NCBI RefSeq assembly: GCF_034424315.1
Contig: NZ_CP139972.1
Coordinates: 4,836,001 to 4,900,000, forward strand
Direction of reading: 5' to 3'
Length of the DNA: 64,000 bases
Source of the DNA: Chitinophaga sancti
GTDB lineage: Bacteria; Bacteroidota; Bacteroidia; Chitinophagales; Chitinophagaceae
Positions 1-8,221 of this stretch are shown piece by piece. A model generated the notes under the pieces. It had not been told where the DNA came from. It saw only the letters and a list, made by a program, of their open reading frames with translations, and did no database searches. Position 1 is the first letter of the stretch; the number at the start of each line of letters is the position of its first letter. The position numbers were made by a program, and so were the translations under genes.

Positions 1-1
1 A

Positions 2-40
2 GTTGCTAATGGTCGTGATCCGGAAAAAGGCGGCTACTAA
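2..40 (+). CDS. 3' end of an unidentified upstream gene (partial)
   Basis: The window opens in a reading frame that gives 12 residues ending in RDPEKGGY and then TAA. The charged, gly-rich ending looks like a protein C-terminus, but nothing more of the gene is visible, so family and function cannot be assigned. It could also be a chance open stretch. Confidence 0.3.
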   Translation, partial: VANGRDPEKGGY

Positions 41-220
41 AAAATCATTTGCGAATATGATTACCGTAATCCGATTGCATTTAATGAGTTATGTGGACCT
101 GCTTGAGTTTATAAAAGACACTTATAAAGCATGGAGGAAAACACATAATGCGTCATTTGCCTTTTCCACGTAATTAAATAGAGGGGAGCTCCCCTTGAAA
201 TCGCAACATTAAATTTTAAC

Positions 221-250
221 CCTGTATGCCTTGACTGCAAAGCATACAGG
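221..250. terminator. Hairpin upstream of the 67-aa gene, possible terminator
   Basis: CCTGTATGC (221-229) pairs perfectly with GCATACAGG (242-250) around a 12-nt loop, followed by an AT-rich stretch. It probably ends the transcript entering from the left edge. The rest of 41-300 holds only a doubtful 38-codon frame (58-174), and I see no recognisable gene there. Confidence 0.35.
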
Positions 251-300
251 AATATTTTACCCCGGAGTTACCCGGACAACAATGACTAAAAATATAAAGA

Positions 301-504
301 ATGGCTATGGATTTTAATTATTTTGAAGAGCACAGAAAGAATGGCTCGCTGAATGAGCTAATTAAGCAAATTAAGTTTTACCATGAAAAGGGGCGATTTT
401 CTGGTGTTCATAATGATCTTATGCATTATGTAGATCAATATGCAGATGATGCAACAAAGAATTTCCTTTATCAACACATTGAAAATTTAAATAGGGTCTG
501 CTGA
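301..504 (+). CDS. Small hypothetical protein whose 3' end was rewritten by an IS
   Basis: This is a 67-residue, acidic, probably helical soluble protein that I do not recognise. Its final codons lie inside the left inverted repeat of the IS at 494-2213, so it now ends Asn-Leu-Asn-Arg-Val-Cys. Removing the IS and one copy of the duplicated TA joins position 493 to 2216. The original frame then ends Asn-Leu-Asn-Met followed by TAG at 2218-2220. The insertion therefore swapped the last residue for three others and supplied a stop codon from the IS end. The protein is probably still made, although any 3' regulatory sequence is now displaced. Confidence 0.5.
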   Translation: MAMDFNYFEEHRKNGSLNELIKQIKFYHEKGRFSGVHNDLMHYVDQYADDATKNFLYQHIENLNRVC

Positions 505-2213
505 TATAGTAATAAAACATTGTTAATCAATATGATGTGGCTTGTTTTTTGCTGTAGAAGTGTTTGTATATTGAAAGATTCATCTTCAAAATCATGCAGC
601 AATGATACGTTACACTCCTGCAAAACAGTTAACCTTAGAAGGATTTTCAACTCCTTTTTCGCAGCAATTATCCACTACAAACCGATGGGTTATACTAGCT
701 GCAAAGATTCCGTGGGACAAACTGGCGGACGTGTATTATAAAAAAATGCGGGCAGATTTCGGTGCTCCAACATTGAGTGCCCGGATGGTAATAGGTGCAG
801 TGATCATCAAACATATACTTAACATAGATGATCGGGAGGTAGTAGAGCAGATCACGGAAAATATATATCTGCAATATTTTGTAGGCTTAAGCAGTTTTCA
901 ACAGGAGGCTCCCTTTGATGCATCATTGATGGTCAGTATTAGAAAAAGATTAGGCATAGATGTGATGTCCAGATTGAATGAGATTATTTTGCAGGAAGCC
1001 GGACTAATCAAAGCGAATGAAGAGAAAACAGCGGATACCCGCAGTGAGGATGATCAGGATGGGAATGGTGGAAAGAGTAATAACAATGTCTTGAATGAGC
1101 ATACAGAGAGCGTAAAAGGAAAGTCATCTGATGGGCTATCAGGAACAGTCATGTTAGATGCGACAGTGTCAGAGCAACAGATCGAATATCCAACAGATAT
1201 CAAATTATTAAATGAGGGTCGCCGTCAATTGGAAAGGATGATAGAGCGGGGATGTCAGGTAGCAGAACTGGTGATGCCGCGCATGTATCGGAGAATAGCG
1301 AGGAAGCAATATTTGAACATTGCCAAAAAAAAGAACAAAAGCAAACGAGATATACGCAGAGGTATCCGACAGCAATTACAATATGTTAAACGAGATTTAA
1401 AGTACATCAACTGGCTGATAGAATCAGAAGCTAATTTCAAGGGGGTGCTGAAAATGAAAGACTGGAGGTTAATACGGGTGATCCAGGAAATGTATCGTCA
1501 GCAGGCAGAGATGTATAAGAATAGAGAGCATAAAATATCGGATCGGATTGTAAGTATCTATCAACCGCATGTACGTCCAATACCGAGAGGTAAAGACCGT
1601 GTATCAACTGAGTTTGGCAGCAAACAACTGGTGATGTTGAAAGATGGCTACACCCATATAGAAAAACTGAGCTGGGATAATTACAATGAAGGTTCATTGT
1701 TGACCGAAAGCCTTGAAACATATAAACGCTTGTTTGGGTGCTATCCAGAGCGTGTATTGGGAGATCAGTTGTTCGGCACACGTGAAAACAGACGATTCAT
1801 GAGTGGAAAAGGGATCCGTTATGTGGGCAAGCCATTGGGTCGGCCCTCATCAAATAGTAAGGAGCAAAAGCGATTATTGCAAAAGGAGATGCCGGAACGA
1901 AATGCGATCGAAGGGAAGTTTGGACAGGGGAAAAATGCATATGGACTGGGCAAAATCAAGGCCCGCCTCAAGGATACAGCTGAGAGTTGGGTGATGTCTA
2001 TATACTTTGTTATGAATCTGCTTAAACTGGCAGCAGGTTCTTTGTTGTCAGTACTGCAGATCTATTACTGGCTGGTAAAGGAGGGCTATTTGACCACAAT
2101 GGGGAATAGATCCGATACACAATTTATATCCCGGTATCTGAGACATTAAGAAGGGTAAATCGATTCGGTGTAAAAATGAAAAATAACAGATCGGGAACTT
2201 ATTCAGCAGACCC
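494..2213 (+). mobile_element. IS5/IS1182-type insertion sequence, complete
   Basis: The element is bounded by perfect 11-bp inverted repeats, GGGTCTGCTGA at 494-504 and TCAGCAGACCC at 2203-2213. It is flanked by a TA dinucleotide on each side (492-493 and 2214-2215), consistent with a 2-bp target duplication. It is 1,720 bp long and carries one transposase gene. The ends are intact and the transposase is full length, so it may still be active. Confidence 0.85.
602..2149 (+). CDS. IS5/IS1182-like DDE transposase
   Basis: The 515-aa protein has the InsH-type DUF772 N-terminal domain (roughly residues 15-110, including QYFVGL and the FDASLM segment). A long Lys/Arg-rich linker follows, then a DDE catalytic half. 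The segment around MLDATVSEQQIEYPTD carries the first catalytic Asp, and a later acidic residue lies in the VLGDQLFGTREN region. The ending with NAIEGKFGQGKNAYGLG is typical of this group. The length is normal and the frame intact, and the gene is the only one in the element at 494-2213. It would catalyse cut-and-paste movement at the 11-bp inverted repeats. The split between the IS5 and IS1182 groups cannot be decided by eye. Confidence 0.85.
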   Translation: MIRYTPAKQLTLEGFSTPFSQQLSTTNRWVILAAKIPWDKLADVYYKKMRADFGAPTLSARMVIGAVIIKHILNIDDREVVEQITENIYLQYFVGLSSFQQEAPFDASLMVSIRKRLGIDVMSRLNEIILQEAGLIKANEEKTADTRSEDDQDGNGGKSNNNVLNEHTESVKGKSSDGLSGTVMLDATVSEQQIEYPTDIKLLNEGRRQLERMIERGCQVAELVMPRMYRRIARKQYLNIAKKKNKSKRDIRRGIRQQLQYVKRDLKYINWLIESEANFKGVLKMKDWRLIRVIQEMYRQQAEMYKNREHKISDRIVSIYQPHVRPIPRGKDRVSTEFGSKQLVMLKDGYTHIEKLSWDNYNEGSLLTESLETYKRLFGCYPERVLGDQLFGTRENRRFMSGKGIRYVGKPLGRPSSNSKEQKRLLQKEMPERNAIEGKFGQGKNAYGLGKIKARLKDTAESWVMSIYFVMNLLKLAAGSLLSVLQIYYWLVKEGYLTTMGNRSDTQFISRYLRH

Positions 2214-2311
2214 TATGTAGTGTCTGCTGAAACGGTACAGGTACTAATTGACAGAGTATCGAGTTTGCTAACTTTAGCAGAACAACTTTACAGAGATAAA
2301 CTAGTGTTAGG

Positions 2312-2947
2312 TTAATTATTAATTGACGGATACAATCTTTTTAACATCACTCTTGCTTCTTTGTTTGTGAATTGCCAGTTTATTTGGCTGTTCTTATTGT
2401 TTCGATTAGTTTGCCATTCAGTGACCTCTTCTTTTACCTTCTCGATTGTAGATATATGCCTGTTCAGGCATTGTCCATTCAATACGTGCAATTCTATTTC
2501 GGCCATATTTAACCAGCTTCCATGTTTTGGGGTATAGATGAATTCAAATCTGTCACACAGCCTTTTTGCTTCTTTGGGTTCAAAGGTCTCATAAAATGCA
2601 GCACCCGTGTGCGTTTTGAAATTATCCATCACCAGGGTTATCTTTTTCGCTTTGGGATATTTCTTATCTGCGATTTCTTTAATAAACATTGCCCAATCCT
2701 TTCTGGCTTTGAATGCTGTTACCTCCACAAAACGCTTCCCTTTCAATGGTTCATTTGCTATAAATATATTTACCATGCCATGTCTAACGTACTCGTAATC
2801 TACTCTTCTTTCCTGACCAGGCTTCATAGCAACTGGTTGTCTCACTTCATCGACTAACTGTTTTGGCGACTCGTCCATGCAAATAACAGGATAATCAGCA
2901 TTATAAGGCCTTTTATATACATCTAACACGTTCTCCATCTTTGCCAC
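2312..2947 (-). CDS. IS630 transposase, catalytic part (orfB)
   Basis: This is the C-terminal DDE endonuclease half of an IS630/Tc1-mariner-like transposase. VICMDESPKQ carries the first catalytic Asp, LVMDNFKTHTG the second, and TPKHGSWLNMAEIEL the conserved final Glu. The frame is open upstream of its first Met back to about 3010, where it overlaps orfA at a run of eight A residues on the coding strand (3009-3016 on the plus strand). A -1 slip there would fuse the HTH and catalytic halves into one protein of about 350 aa. That is the usual expression mode for split IS630 elements, although a simple inactivating frameshift cannot be excluded. Confidence 0.8.
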   Translation of the reverse strand: MAKMENVLDVYKRPYNADYPVICMDESPKQLVDEVRQPVAMKPGQERRVDYEYVRHGMVNIFIANEPLKGKRFVEVTAFKARKDWAMFIKEIADKKYPKAKKITLVMDNFKTHTGAAFYETFEPKEAKRLCDRFEFIYTPKHGSWLNMAEIELHVLNGQCLNRHISTIEKVKEEVTEWQTNRNNKNSQINWQFTNKEARVMLKRLYPSINN

Positions 2948-2973
2948 AAATTCGCTATTACAATGCGGTGGGA

Positions 2974-3444
2974 TTACCCACCCTTTTGATTTCCAGGGCT
3001 TAAGTTCATTTTTTTTAAGACCTTTCTTACTGTTACATGAGAGATCTTTTCTACATACTTTAATTCAACCATCTTGTCTGCCAGGAGCCGTAATGACCAT
3101 CTAGCAAATCCTTTAGGTGGCTCACTACAGCATAATGTGACTAACTTCGCTTCTATATCTCCATCCACTTTAGACTCGTAAATACGATTTGAAGGCCGTC
3201 TTTCTAATACCCCTTCAAAGCCTTCTTCAATAAATTTCTTCTTAACCCGATCTATTGTGCGCATCCCAACTTTCAAGACTTTACTTATTTGCTCGTTGGT
3301 CACTTTTTCCGAGTACTTCCCCTCATCACAATTTAATAGAATATAAGCCATACGAAAGGTTTGAGAAGTATGTGAACCTTTATTTATTATGCTGTGTAAT
3401 TCTTCAACTTCACTCTTTGTTAATTTAACGGTATAGCGTATCAT
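2974..3444 (-). CDS. IS630 transposase, DNA-binding part (orfA)
   Basis: The 156-aa frame contains the helix-turn-helix and winged-helix DNA-binding region of IS630 transposases. NEQISKVLKVGMRTIDRVKKKFIEEG resembles the first HTH, and the following region with WSLRLLADKM and a second helix around ISHVTVRKVLKKMNL the second. It stops with KGG shortly after the A8 run at 3009-3016. In the -1 frame the sequence continues as KNELKPWKSKGWVIPPH into the catalytic part. The gene would recognise the element ends. On its own it would act only as a DNA-binding product, possibly a regulator of transposition. Confidence 0.8.
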   Translation of the reverse strand: MIRYTVKLTKSEVEELHSIINKGSHTSQTFRMAYILLNCDEGKYSEKVTNEQISKVLKVGMRTIDRVKKKFIEEGFEGVLERRPSNRIYESKVDGDIEAKLVTLCCSEPPKGFARWSLRLLADKMVELKYVEKISHVTVRKVLKKMNLSPGNQKGG

Positions 3445-3614
3445 CTCCGGAAATATTTCTTCAAATATACATTATATTTACGTCATTTGATATTTAACGA
3501 AACACTAGTTATCCTAACCAATAGTCAATCTATTGCGTTCCCTTTAACTATTAACCATAAGCCAGCCTGATTCTAATACAACCATTTAATGACAATCACC
3601 AACAACATTTTCTA

Positions 3615-4235
3615 ATGAAGAAAATCCCAAAGTACATAGAATCGGCCGTTTGGAATAAAGAGGAAATATCAGACCCTTACCAGGTAATAGCAGAAAGCTT
3701 TTCTTCTGGTAGTTTGGTTTATTACCGGAAGAATATAAAGAAGATTATCCATTTTTCTTTTTCAGAGTACAGTTGGAAAGAAAATCCAGCGGATATTTTC
3801 TATCGTTTCGGCTTAATAGAGAAAATAATTAATGCGGCTTACTTGATTAACAAAGAGCAAAAGAAAAATCCTCTTGATATTCGACCAAGTGATGTTTTTA
3901 ATCCTAATTTATATAGTTCAAGATGGGGTGTGAACTCTGACTGGGAGAACTTTCCAAGAGCGCTATCAATGAAAGAATTTATGAACCCCTATTTAGTGCT
4001 ACGTCGTTTTTTTGAATATAGAAAATTGTCAGAATGGAAAGATTTGCTTAGATCATTTTCTGAATCCATTTTTGATACACAGAATATAGAGTATGAAAGT
4101 GTAAACAGTTATGATTGTCTAACAATATACTTCCATTTAGTTAAACTGTTAGAGGCTGTACATTTAATTGATGTGCGGGAAATAACTCATATTGAGGGAC
4201 GTATTAAAAACAAGTTTTCTAAGAGCGTTATTTAG
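3615..4235 (+). CDS. Hypothetical protein, 206 aa
   Basis: I do not recognise this family. The protein is soluble, rich in aromatic and charged residues (several Phe/Tyr/Trp-rich patches such as SLVYYRK and DWENFPRA), predicted largely helical, with no signal peptide or membrane segment. It starts 105 bp beyond the IS630 end and codon use is AT-rich like the surrounding accessory genes, which suggests it belongs to the same transferred block as the recombinase downstream. No neighbour points to a role. Confidence 0.55.
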   Translation: MKKIPKYIESAVWNKEEISDPYQVIAESFSSGSLVYYRKNIKKIIHFSFSEYSWKENPADIFYRFGLIEKIINAAYLINKEQKKNPLDIRPSDVFNPNLYSSRWGVNSDWENFPRALSMKEFMNPYLVLRRFFEYRKLSEWKDLLRSFSESIFDTQNIEYESVNSYDCLTIYFHLVKLLEAVHLIDVREITHIEGRIKNKFSKSVI

Positions 4236-4556
4236 CACAAATAAGACGGTAATACTATTTTAACTCCTTTCAAATATCAATCAATATAAAAGTAAAAGGA
4301 TTTAACAGGTTTTCATAAGGTAGGTATTATGTAGTCACTCTTTATTGATAAGGCAGTCACTCGGCAATGATAAAGAATCCAATAGTCTGTGTAACAAAAT
4401 CAAAAATCTATATCACAAATCAAACAATAGAGTGCTAGAAATATTAACATTTTGAACCCGATAAATGAATAATGGTACCCGTTCAGACCCGATTGTACCA
4501 GAAGGGGAAAGTGAGTTTTTACGCCGTTGTAGCTTTGCCCTATTAAAACAAATAAT
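4236..4556. other. Intergenic stretch before the recombinase operon
   Basis: This is AT-rich sequence with no convincing gene. It presumably carries the promoter for the small genes preceding the serine recombinase, but I could not identify a clear TAnnTTTG box or terminator here. Confidence 0.3.
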
Positions 4557-4784
4557 ATGATAAAACTGACTAGAGAAGAATTTGAAATACCATCCAGTGC
4601 AATGCTGGAAGTATGTAGTCTAATCTGTGAACACGAGCTATCGCACCAGATTCTTTCAGTAGATGATGATATGGATATCATCAATATCCAGTTACACTAC
4701 TCGAAGCAGGAGCGTGAAGTCATTCACCAGATAGAAGACCTGATAGCTGATCATGGGGAAGACGACGAAGAAGACGATGAGTAG
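4557..4784 (+). CDS. Small acidic protein upstream of the serine recombinase
   Basis: This 75-aa protein has no recognisable domain. It is helical and strikingly acidic at the C-terminus (DHGEDDEEDDE). It is the first of three consecutive same-strand genes (4557, 4890, 5114) ending with a large serine recombinase. The acidic tail could interact with a basic partner such as the recombinase, but that is speculation. The next gene follows after about 105 bp. Confidence 0.5.
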   Translation: MIKLTREEFEIPSSAMLEVCSLICEHELSHQILSVDDDMDIINIQLHYSKQEREVIHQIEDLIADHGEDDEEDDE

Positions 4785-4889
4785 TGAGTTACGTTTTTTA
4801 ACGAAGGGAATGGGTGTATTTATATGCACTCATTTCTTGTTTTAATTAACTCTCTCTACATAACATCTGCGAATACAAACTTATTCAGT

Positions 4890-5117
4890 ATGGACAATAA
4901 ACACACTGTTCAAATAAATACATCAATGGATGAAATGCTGGAATCAAAAGCATTTGTGCAATTGGATGTTAGCTCAAAGACGGATAACCTTATTCGACTT
5001 CCAACAATAGCAGATTTACGAATACTTGCCCGGATATTATTATCAGTTGATCAGCCGAAAATCACTAATGAAAAAATTGTAGACATCTCTTTACCCATTG
5101 AAAATATAGCCGCATGA
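4890..5117 (+). CDS. Small protein translationally coupled to the recombinase
   Basis: I take the start at the ATG at 4890 (MDNKHTVQ), giving 75 aa. A longer frame from 4824 would add an implausible N-terminus. The stop codon overlaps the recombinase start as ATGA at 5114-5117, so the two proteins are almost certainly translated in coupled fashion. No domain is recognised. The position and coupling make a recombinase accessory protein, for example a directionality or regulatory factor, a reasonable but untested idea. Confidence 0.55.
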   Translation: MDNKHTVQINTSMDEMLESKAFVQLDVSSKTDNLIRLPTIADLRILARILLSVDQPKITNEKIVDISLPIENIAA

Positions 5118-6757
5118 GTAATTTAACTGCATTTTCCCAGTTTGGTAACTATTCAAAAAATGCCAATGTAAAGGTATCCGATCAGGCTGCCATTTTTTAT
5201 ACCCGCGTATCCAGCAAAGAACAGGCAGACCACAATCTTAGTCTGGATATTCAAAGAAAGACAATAGAGGACTATGCACAACGTAGTAACCTCAAAGTCC
5301 TAGATTATTTCGGAGGCACCTATGAAAGCGCAAAAACGGATGGTAGAAAGGAATTTATGAGGATGCTGGAATTTATCAGAACACATAAAGGAAAGGTAAG
5401 CCACGTACTTGTCTATACCCTTGATCGTTTTTCCAGAACAGGTGGAGCCGCCATTAAGCTAGCAGAGGATTTAAGGAATAAGTATGGGGTAACTGTGTTT
5501 GCAGTTACTCAACCCGCAGATACCTCAAACCCTAGTGGCGTATTACAGCAAAGTATACACTTTATATTTAGCCAGTACGATAATCAACTTCGTAAGCAAC
5601 GGGCAGTAGCTGGCATGAAAGAGAAGTTTGACAAAGGCATTTGGGTTACAAGACCACCACAGGGATATGATATTGTAAAAACGAACGGCCAGAGGAAGAT
5701 TGTGATAAATGAGGAAGGAAGGAAGCTAAAGAAAGCCTTTATCTGGAAGTCAGAGGGAATGAAAAATGATGAAATCCTGCTCAAATTAAGGGCAATGGGC
5801 GTTAAGATGTATAAACAGCAACTTAGCAGAATCTTCCAAAAGCCGTTTTACTGTGGGATTATTAATCATGGTTTGTTAGAAGGAAAGATTGTGGAAGGTG
5901 AGCATGAGAAGATGATTAGTCAGGAAGTCTTTCTTAAAATAAATAATATCCATATCAATACACCGGGTTACGGTGTGCCGCATCAAAGGGAGCAAGATGC
6001 TATACCATTAAAAGTGTTTATCAAATGTGATACCTGCCACAAACCATTTACAGGATACGTAGTGAAGGCGAAGAGCTTATGGTATTATAAATGCCGTACA
6101 GATGGTTGTAAGTGTAATAAGAGCGCCAAACAGATGCATGAGCTATTTGAACAGCTATTAAGCCTCTATTGTATACAGGAAGGTCAGATAGATAGATTTA
6201 CAGCAATACTTCTGGAAGAATACCACGAAATCAATAAAGAAAGTCTGGAACTGGAAAAGATATTAACCGGACAGTTAAGAGAATTAAACAAAAGGATAGA
6301 TGATTTAGAAGAAAGCCGCTATGTTCTTAAAGAGATGAGTCAGGAAACCTTTCAAAAATTCTATACCCGGTATAATAAGGAAATAGAAAATATTGCCAAG
6401 CAACTGACAGAATGCAAACAAAGCATTTCGAACCCTGAGGAAGCCATCAAAAATGCATTAATTCTTTCATCTAAACTCGCTACTGTATGGCATTCCAGCG
6501 ACATAGGCAATAAAGAGAAACTGCAAAAATTGCTCTTCCCCGAAGGAATCATCTACGATCGCAAAAATGTGGCATTTCGAACCGGAAAAGTAAATGAAAT
6601 ATTTAAGCGAATCGCAGACCTGTCGGGCAATACAGGCACCAATGAAAAAGGGACAAATCATCACAAGTATGATTTGTCCCTTTCAGCGGACCAGACGGGA
6701 CTCGAACCCGCGACCTCCGCCGTGACAGGGCGGCATTCTAACCAACTGAACTACTGA
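5114..6757 (+). CDS. Large serine recombinase (integrase)
   Basis: The protein has an N-terminal resolvase/invertase catalytic domain (about residues 25-165) with YTRVSSKEQ, where Ser33 is the probable nucleophile, and the DRFSRTGGAA motif. A recombinase domain follows (KGIWVTRPPQGYDI onward), then a zinc ribbon (CDTCHKPF then CRTDGCKC) and a coiled coil (about residues 365-445). It catalyses integration and excision of an element at attachment sites. The last 20 or so codons (DQTGLEPATSAVTG) are an antisense reading of tRNA-Asp at 6687-6760, so the native C-terminus probably differs. The 3' end abutting the tRNA marks one boundary of an integrated element. The other boundary is not visible in the window. 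Confidence 0.85.
   Translation: MSNLTAFSQFGNYSKNANVKVSDQAAIFYTRVSSKEQADHNLSLDIQRKTIEDYAQRSNLKVLDYFGGTYESAKTDGRKEFMRMLEFIRTHKGKVSHVLVYTLDRFSRTGGAAIKLAEDLRNKYGVTVFAVTQPADTSNPSGVLQQSIHFIFSQYDNQLRKQRAVAGMKEKFDKGIWVTRPPQGYDIVKTNGQRKIVINEEGRKLKKAFIWKSEGMKNDEILLKLRAMGVKMYKQQLSRIFQKPFYCGIINHGLLEGKIVEGEHEKMISQEVFLKINNIHINTPGYGVPHQREQDAIPLKVFIKCDTCHKPFTGYVVKAKSLWYYKCRTDGCKCNKSAKQMHELFEQLLSLYCIQEGQIDRFTAILLEEYHEINKESLELEKILTGQLRELNKRIDDLEESRYVLKEMSQETFQKFYTRYNKEIENIAKQLTECKQSISNPEEAIKNALILSSKLATVWHSSDIGNKEKLQKLLFPEGIIYDRKNVAFRTGKVNEIFKRIADLSGNTGTNEKGTNHHKYDLSLSADQTGLEPATSAVTGRHSNQLNY
6645..6680 (-). terminator. Terminator of tRNA-Asp
   Basis: A perfect 12-bp stem (6650-6661 with 6669-6680, sequence GGGACAAATCAT) has a 7-nt loop. 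On the minus strand a run of five T residues follows it. It lies 6 bp beyond the tRNA 3' end and is read inside the recombinase frame on the other strand. Confidence 0.75.
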
Positions 6758-6760
6758 TCC
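6687..6760 (-). tRNA. tRNA-Asp (GUC)
   Basis: The minus strand folds as a full cloverleaf. The acceptor stem is GGATCAG with CTGGTCC, the anticodon stem is CCGCC/GGCGG around the loop CTGTCAC (anticodon GTC), and the T arm is GCGGG-TTCGAGT-CCCGT. The discriminator base is G and CCA is not encoded. Its 3' end meets the serine recombinase gene, consistent with use as an integration site. Confidence 0.95.
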
Positions 6761-6829
6761 TTTTTCCCCTTTCGGAACGCGAATGTACATAATTCATTTG
6801 AACTACCAAATTTCCTTACCTCTATTATC

Positions 6830-7602
6830 ATGGATTTTTTTCCTCCCATACAAATCCCCCATCACCTGCAGCCCTACATTTCCAATGTCTGATACGCAGC
6901 AACACCCTCTGCAACCGTCATCCCCATCTACGCTGATGGCCAGACCGGCATTATCTTCCAGCAATCCGGCATGACCCTCGAAAACCGGGAAGAAACCTCG
7001 CTCATTCCTTTGTCTTCGGCCAAACCCTGGACCCAATTACCCTCCACACACAACCCAATTGCCCTGTACCAAGCCTCATCTTTCACCCCCACATCCTCCC
7101 CTCCATCTTTCGCCTATACGCAAAAGAACTAACCGATGAATGCATTGACATGTCACTACTACCCGCCCTTCCCAGAATAAATCTCCATGAGCAACTCTGG
7201 AATACGGTCTCGACCCAACGTCAATTTGAACTACTATTCGCTTACCTCGAAAAAATGATCAACCCCATAGACGCCAGCATGCAATACGCTACCAGCCATA
7301 TCCTGGCCACTAAAGGCAAAACATCTCTCAAAAACTTACAGCACCAGCTTAACCTCACAGAACGAACCTTTGAATGCAGATTTGAACAATACGTCGGCAT
7401 CTCCCCACGCCTATTCTCCAACATCGCCCAGTTCCAGGCAGCCATCCGCATGCCGGATAGTGGCCGATTTTCAAAGCTCTCCGACATCGCCAATGGCTAT
7501 GCAGACCAGTCTCACTTCATCCGCTGGTTCAAAAAATTCACAGGCCTCACCCCACTGGAACATTGTCGGAATCATTCTATTTTAAAAACCGGTATCTGCT
7601 GA
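6830..7602 (+). pseudogene. AraC-family regulator, frameshifted
   Basis: From the ATG at 6830 the frame encodes a typical N-terminal sensing domain (LQPYISNV, then IYADGQTGIIFQQSG), but an in-frame TGA interrupts it after ISNV. Near 7005 the homology moves to another frame (FGQTLDPITLHTQP, HPHILPSIFRLYAKELTDECID). That frame continues from 7150 into an intact AraC HTH domain (IANGYADQSHFIRWFKKFTGLTPLEH). At least one stop and one frameshift separate the halves, so no full regulator can be made. A 150-aa DNA-binding fragment starting at 7150 could still be translated. Confidence 0.75.
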
Positions 7603-7628
7603 GCTTTGTGCTGTAATAAAACAAGCAG

Positions 7629-7799
7629 ATGACACAGCTCCTGATCTTAATTACTTTCCTTTTCCCAAAACTATCCGACTACAAACAAGCCTCCCTGCCT
7701 TATGATGTGGCTACACCATTATTTTCCGATTATACCGACAAGGAAAGAAAAATCAGTATTCCCCCAAGCGAAAAAATGATCCTCACTGGCAATGGCTAG
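7629..7799 (+). pseudogene. Fragment resembling an SO_2930-type cytochrome
   Basis: The 56-residue frame begins with a signal-like hydrophobic segment and runs into FPKLSDYKQA and YDVATPLFSDYTDKERK. The PLFSDY stretch resembles the conserved region of diheme-cytochrome-associated proteins of the SO_2930 type. It stops at TAG after about 20 more residues. No CxxCH haem motif is present. The remainder of the gene is missing and sequence from a DUF1772 gene follows directly, so this is a deletion scar. Confidence 0.5.
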
Positions 7800-8221
7800 C
7801 CATCCTCATCCTCGGCTTAATCGCCGGCATTTTCTACTGCTGGTCAATATCAGTAACAAAAGGCCTGGCCTTACTCCCCGACAAAGAATATTTACCAGCC
7901 TTTCAAAAACTTAACCAGGCCATCTTAAACCCTTTGTTCTTCATCTGCTTCTTCGGGCCAGTGATATTATTACCTATCTGCATGTACCGTCATTTCAGCA
8001 TTTACCTGTTGCTGGCTACGCTGAGTTATTATCTCGGTGTTATGGTGGTAACAATACCAGGAAATATCCCCCTGAACAACATGCTGGAAGCATTCACTAT
8101 CCAGGGGGCAGCTGTAGATGAATTACATCTGATGCGTGCACAGTTTGAACAAAAATGGAACATGCTGAACCACATCAGAACATTGTGTAGCCTCGCCTCA
8201 TTTATATTAGTTATGATTTAG
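7772..8221 (+). pseudogene. DUF1772 membrane protein lacking a normal start
   Basis: From about 7793 the frame reads WLAILILGLIAGIFYCWSIS, then GLALLPDKEYLPAFQKLNQAI, NPLFFICFFGPVILLP and a GNIPLNNMLE motif. This is the standard DUF1772 (anthrone-oxygenase-like) four-helix membrane protein, and it ends with a normal C-terminus at 8221. No ATG precedes the first helix. The frame runs back into the cytochrome scrap, and the first plausible start is a TTG at 7934 inside the protein. I read it as 5'-truncated. Its 3' end overlaps the convergent acyltransferase remnant by 11 bp. Confidence 0.65.

Larger units (their letters stand above)
2299..3510 (-). mobile_element. IS630-family insertion sequence
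   Basis: Two overlapping minus-strand transposase frames are framed by imperfect inverted repeats. The left end reads AACTAGTGTTAGGTTAA from 2299 and the right end, read on the minus strand from 3510, reads AACTAGTGTTTCGTTAA. These differ at two positions, and similarity continues for several more bases. The element is about 1.2 kb, as expected for IS630. The flanks are TA on the left and AT on the right, so the TA duplication typical of the family is not clean and the exact ends are uncertain by a base or two. Confidence 0.75.

Noticed and set aside
6690..6757. C-terminal tail of the serine recombinase as genuine protein
   Set aside because: These codons are the antisense of tRNA-Asp, a well-known source of false protein tails.
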